NCBI GenBank assembly: GCA_013153375.1
Contig: JAADEN010000102.1
Span: forward strand, 1-6,477
Reading direction: 5' to 3'
DNA length: 6,477 nucleotides
From: Chloroflexota bacterium
Lineage (GTDB): Bacteria > Chloroflexota > Anaerolineae > Anaerolineales > DRMV01
Under the pieces are notes generated by a model. That model was not told the DNA's origin, made no database searches, and saw nothing but the letters and a program-made list of their open reading frames with translations. Positions 4,513-6,477 of this stretch are shown piece by piece; the first letter of the stretch is position 1; each line of letters opens with the position of its first letter. The translations under genes were made by a program, and so were the position numbers.

Positions 4513-4568
4513 CTTCCACCGCCAGCGCCGCGGGGCCGTTCTCGCAGTCCCGCGGCACCGCGTGCAGG

Positions 4569-4654
4569 CGGAGGGAGTGGGATTCGAACCCACGGTGGGC
4601 CAAGCCCACAGCGGTTTTCAAGACCGCCGCCTTCGTCCACTCGGCCATCCCTCC
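4569..4654 (-). tRNA. tRNA-Ser, anticodon UGA
   Basis: This is an 86-base class II tRNA. The acceptor is GGAGGGA with TCCCTCC, the D-stem GCC with GGC, the anticodon stem GCGGT with ACCGC around loop CTTGAAA (anticodon TGA), and the T-arm GTGGG-TTCGAAT-CCCAC. The variable arm is GTGGGC-TTG-GCCCAC. It reads UCA and probably other UCN codons. The discriminator is G followed by CCT, so CCA is not encoded. Confidence 0.96.
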
Positions 4655-4660
4655 GGGGTC

Positions 4661-4689
4661 ATTGTAGCATGCTTCGCTGCCGACTTCAA
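4661..4689 (-). promoter_or_regulatory. Promoter of tRNA-Ser(UGA)
   Basis: On the - strand TTGAAG (4689-4684) and TACAAT (4666-4661) are spaced by exactly 17 bases. Only six bases separate the -10 box from the first base of the mature tRNA, so transcription should begin at or within a base of the tRNA 5' end. Confidence 0.75.
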
Positions 4690-4798
4690 GACGGGCGGCT
4701 CGGCGAGGGTCGCGCAAGATGTCCCCAGGCCCGCCGAGATGCCGCGGGGCAGGGCGGACGACGAACTTGCGTCGCGGGTTGAAGCGCGCGGCGCTGGC

Positions 4799-5089
4799 TC
4801 AACCGCGCTCACGCTCGGGAGGCTCGGCCTCCAGGTCCGCGCCTTTGGGGCACCAGGCCCGCAGCGCGCACAGACGGCACGCGGTGCCCGGCGCGGTGGG
4901 ACACACCCGGCCGTCGTCCCAGCGCTGGAGGTAGCCGCGGCGCACCAGCCAGTCCAGCGCGGCCGCGGTCAGGTCCGGGTCCAGGCCCGTGTGTCGTGCG
5001 ATGTGCGCCGCGGTCACGGCCCCGCGCGCGGCCTGGACGAAGGCCCACACCCGCTGCAAGGCCCCGCCCGGAGGCGTTCCCCCGCTCAC
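4799..5089 (-). CDS. feoC: FeoC-like winged-helix protein with four cysteines
   Basis: FeoC proteins are small winged-helix partners of the FeoB iron transporter, and some bind an iron-sulfur cluster. The 96-residue product has a helix-turn-helix-like part (LQRVWAFVQAARGAVTAAHI at about 11-30, then LTAAALDWLVRRGYLQRWDDG at 40-60). A cysteine segment follows with Cys63, Cys71, Cys74 and Cys80, spaced C-x7-C-x2-C-x5-C, close to the four-cysteine arrangement of Klebsiella FeoC. The tail is acidic. The start is the GTG at 5089, which overlaps the feoB stop as GTGA, a typical translational coupling junction; GGGGG lies shortly upstream. Position directly after feoB on the same strand supports the call. 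Sequence similarity alone would be weak for so small a protein. A role in sensing iron or oxygen and steadying FeoB is inferred from the family. Confidence 0.8.
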   Translation of the reverse strand: MSGGTPPGGALQRVWAFVQAARGAVTAAHIARHTGLDPDLTAAALDWLVRRGYLQRWDDGRVCPTAPGTACRLCALRAWCPKGADLEAEPPERERG

Positions 5090-6477
5090 AGCCCCAACCC
5101 CCGGGCCAGATGATAGGTGATCCAGGCCAGGACCCAGGCCACGCTGACCTGGTAGCCCAGCGCGAAGGCCGCCCAGCGCGCGCCGAACTCGTGGTATTGC
5201 GCGGCCAGGGTGGCCATGCACGGCACATAGAGCAGGGTGAACACCACGAAGGCCAGCGCGGCCGGACGGCTGAAGTGCTGGCGCAGGGCCGCGGCCAGGC
5301 GGTTGGCGTCCTCGGCCGCGGGGCTCAGGGCCGCGGGACGCGCGCGGCCCAGCAATTGGGCCCCGGCCTCCCGGAAGGTGTCCACCAAACCCGGCCCCAG
5401 GTGGTGCAGGTCGGCCCGCCAGTCCGCCAGGGTGGGCGGGGCCAGGCTTTGGGCGTCGGCGTGCATTTCGCCCAGGTAGATCTGGCCCATGGTGCTGATC
5501 ACCACCTCCTTGGCGACCATGCCCGTGAGCAGCGCGCCCGCGGCCTCCCAGCGGCCGAAGCCCAGGGGCTCCAGCGCGGGGGCCAGGGCCTGGCTCACCC
5601 GGCCGAACACGCTGGCCCGGGGATCGGTCACGCCCCAGGGCAGGTTCATCAGCAGCCACAACAGGGTGGAAATGCCCACGATGACCGTGCCGGCCTGGAC
5701 CACGAAGGCCCGCACCTGCTGGCTCACCTGCCGGCCGATGACCCGGGCGTTGGGCCAGTGGTAGGGCGGCAGTTCCAGCACGAAGGGCGCGGGCGGCTCC
5801 GCGGGCAGCAGCACCCGTTGCAGCAGCCACGCGGAGCCCAGGGCCACAGCCAGGCCCAAAAGGTACAGTCCCCACACCACCCACACGGTGGCCGGGCCGA
5901 AGAAGGCCAGGCCGAAGATGAGGTACACGGGCAGGCGGGCCGAGCAGGACATGAACGGGATGACCAGCGCGGTCACCAGCCGGTCCCGGTGGCGCTCCAG
6001 GGTGCGGGTGGCATAGACCGCGGGTACATTGCAGCCCAGGCCCAACAGCAGGGGCAGGAAGGCCTTGCCGTGCAGCCCGAAGGCCCGCATGGCCCGATCC
6101 ATGACGAACGCGACCCGAGCCATGTAGCCGCTGTCTTCCAGCCAGGCCAGGAAGAGGTAGAGCAGCACCAGGCCGGGCAGGAAGGTCATCATGCTGCCCA
6201 CGCCCGCGACGATGCCGTCCACCACCAAGGAGCGCAACCACAGGGGCGCGTGGGCCAGGTCCAGCAGCCACAGCAGCCCGTGGCGCACGGGGCCCTGGAA
6301 CAGGCCCTCGGTCCAGGTGATGAACGGGTCGGCCACATTGACCACCAGGTGGAACACCAGGAGCATGACCAGGAAGAACAAGGGCAGGCCCAGCCAGCGG
6401 TGGGTCACCAGCCGGTCCAGGGCCTGGGAGACCGCGAAGCGGGCCGCGCGGCGGGGGGTCACGGCCGCGCGCAGCAC
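5086..6477 (-). CDS. feoB: Ferrous iron transporter FeoB, membrane domain (5' truncated by window edge)
   Basis: FeoB takes up Fe(II) across the cytoplasmic membrane. The visible 463 residues are the C-terminal transmembrane part; the GTP-binding N-terminal domain lies beyond the right edge, so the first visible codon (GTG at 6477-6475) is internal. Hydrophobic segments begin at WLGLPLFFLVMLLVFHLVV (28-46). Conserved blocks are FLPGLVLLYLFLAWLEDSGYMARVAF (99-124), GLGCNVPAV (146-154), FMSCSARLPVY (175-185), TGMVAKEVVIS (318-328) and LLYVPCMATLAA (415-426). Cys149, Cys178 and Cys420 are the cysteines usually discussed for the iron path. Residues about 336-402 form a long polar stretch, poor in hydrophobic runs, between the last two blocks, as in many FeoBs. 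The gene overlaps feoC by four bases. feoA and the promoter are presumably off the window, so iron control cannot be judged. Confidence 0.96.
   Translation of the reverse strand: MLRAAVTPRRAARFAVSQALDRLVTHRWLGLPLFFLVMLLVFHLVVNVADPFITWTEGLFQGPVRHGLLWLLDLAHAPLWLRSLVVDGIVAGVGSMMTFLPGLVLLYLFLAWLEDSGYMARVAFVMDRAMRAFGLHGKAFLPLLLGLGCNVPAVYATRTLERHRDRLVTALVIPFMSCSARLPVYLIFGLAFFGPATVWVVWGLYLLGLAVALGSAWLLQRVLLPAEPPAPFVLELPPYHWPNARVIGRQVSQQVRAFVVQAGTVIVGISTLLWLLMNLPWGVTDPRASVFGRVSQALAPALEPLGFGRWEAAGALLTGMVAKEVVISTMGQIYLGEMHADAQSLAPPTLADWRADLHHLGPGLVDTFREAGAQLLGRARPAALSPAAEDANRLAAALRQHFSRPAALAFVVFTLLYVPCMATLAAQYHEFGARWAAFALGYQVSVAWVLAWITYHLARGLGL

Noticed and set aside
4699..4738. CTCGGCG / CGCCGAG inverted repeat as terminator of the feo operon
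   Set aside because: The arms are seven bases with a 26-base gap and no T-run follows on the - strand, so it is too weak to call.
4444..5113. Open frames on the + strand across the tRNA genes and feoC
   Set aside because: They run through tRNA genes and antisense to feoC, have no recognisable motif, and are explained by high GC content.
5090..6271. Open - strand frame over feoB in another register, continuous with feoC
   Set aside because: Only its final 97 codons (feoC) look like protein. The rest is Gly/Arg/Pro-rich and overlaps FeoB, whose motifs are unmistakable in the other register.
1..6477. CRISPR array, insertion sequence or prophage
   Set aside because: No regularly spaced repeats, transposase, integrase or phage-like genes are visible on either strand.

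Overview
The window is GC-rich bacterial DNA. It most resembles a thermophilic member of the Chloroflexota (Anaerolineae-like), although the lineage is inferred from gene content and not proven. Three points support this: a bacterial mevalonate-pathway decarboxylase, a SpeD plus branched-chain polyamine synthase (BpsA) pair of the kind found in thermophiles, and a translin-family protein, which is mainly archaeal and eukaryotic but occurs in a few bacteria. The genes are tightly packed, with good Shine-Dalgarno sequences and very short or overlapping junctions.

Left part, + strand (1-2289): the 3' end of a diphosphomevalonate decarboxylase gene (mvaD) runs in from the left edge. A 216-base intergenic region follows, with a near-consensus sigma70-type promoter (TTGTCA-N17-TATACT) and several perfect palindromes. 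It drives a two-gene operon: speD (S-adenosylmethionine decarboxylase), then bpsA (N4-bis(aminopropyl)spermidine synthase). SpeD supplies decarboxylated AdoMet, the aminopropyl donor, and BpsA uses it to build branched polyamines. A strong hairpin ends the operon.

Middle part, - strand (2332-4199): surE (nucleotidase), a DUF3467 protein and a translin-family protein lie head to tail. A perfect extended -10 promoter sits inside the last codons of surE and could drive the DUF3467-translin pair separately.

Right-middle, - strand (4224-4689): three tRNA genes. tRNA-Ser(UGA) has its own promoter, placed so that transcription should start at the mature 5' end. tRNA-Ser(GCU) and tRNA-Arg(GCG) share a second promoter and end at an intrinsic terminator about 25 bases before surE. 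Since surE has no visible promoter, read-through from the tRNA unit is plausible.

Right part, - strand (4799-6477): feoB (ferrous iron transporter, membrane part only; the N-terminal G-domain lies outside the window) overlaps by four bases with a small feoC-like gene carrying four cysteines.

No CRISPR array, insertion sequence or phage gene is visible. The most notable points are the speD-bpsA operon with its palindrome-studded promoter, the DUF3467-translin pair next to tRNA genes, and a tRNA-Arg with a GCG anticodon, which is uncommon in bacteria.
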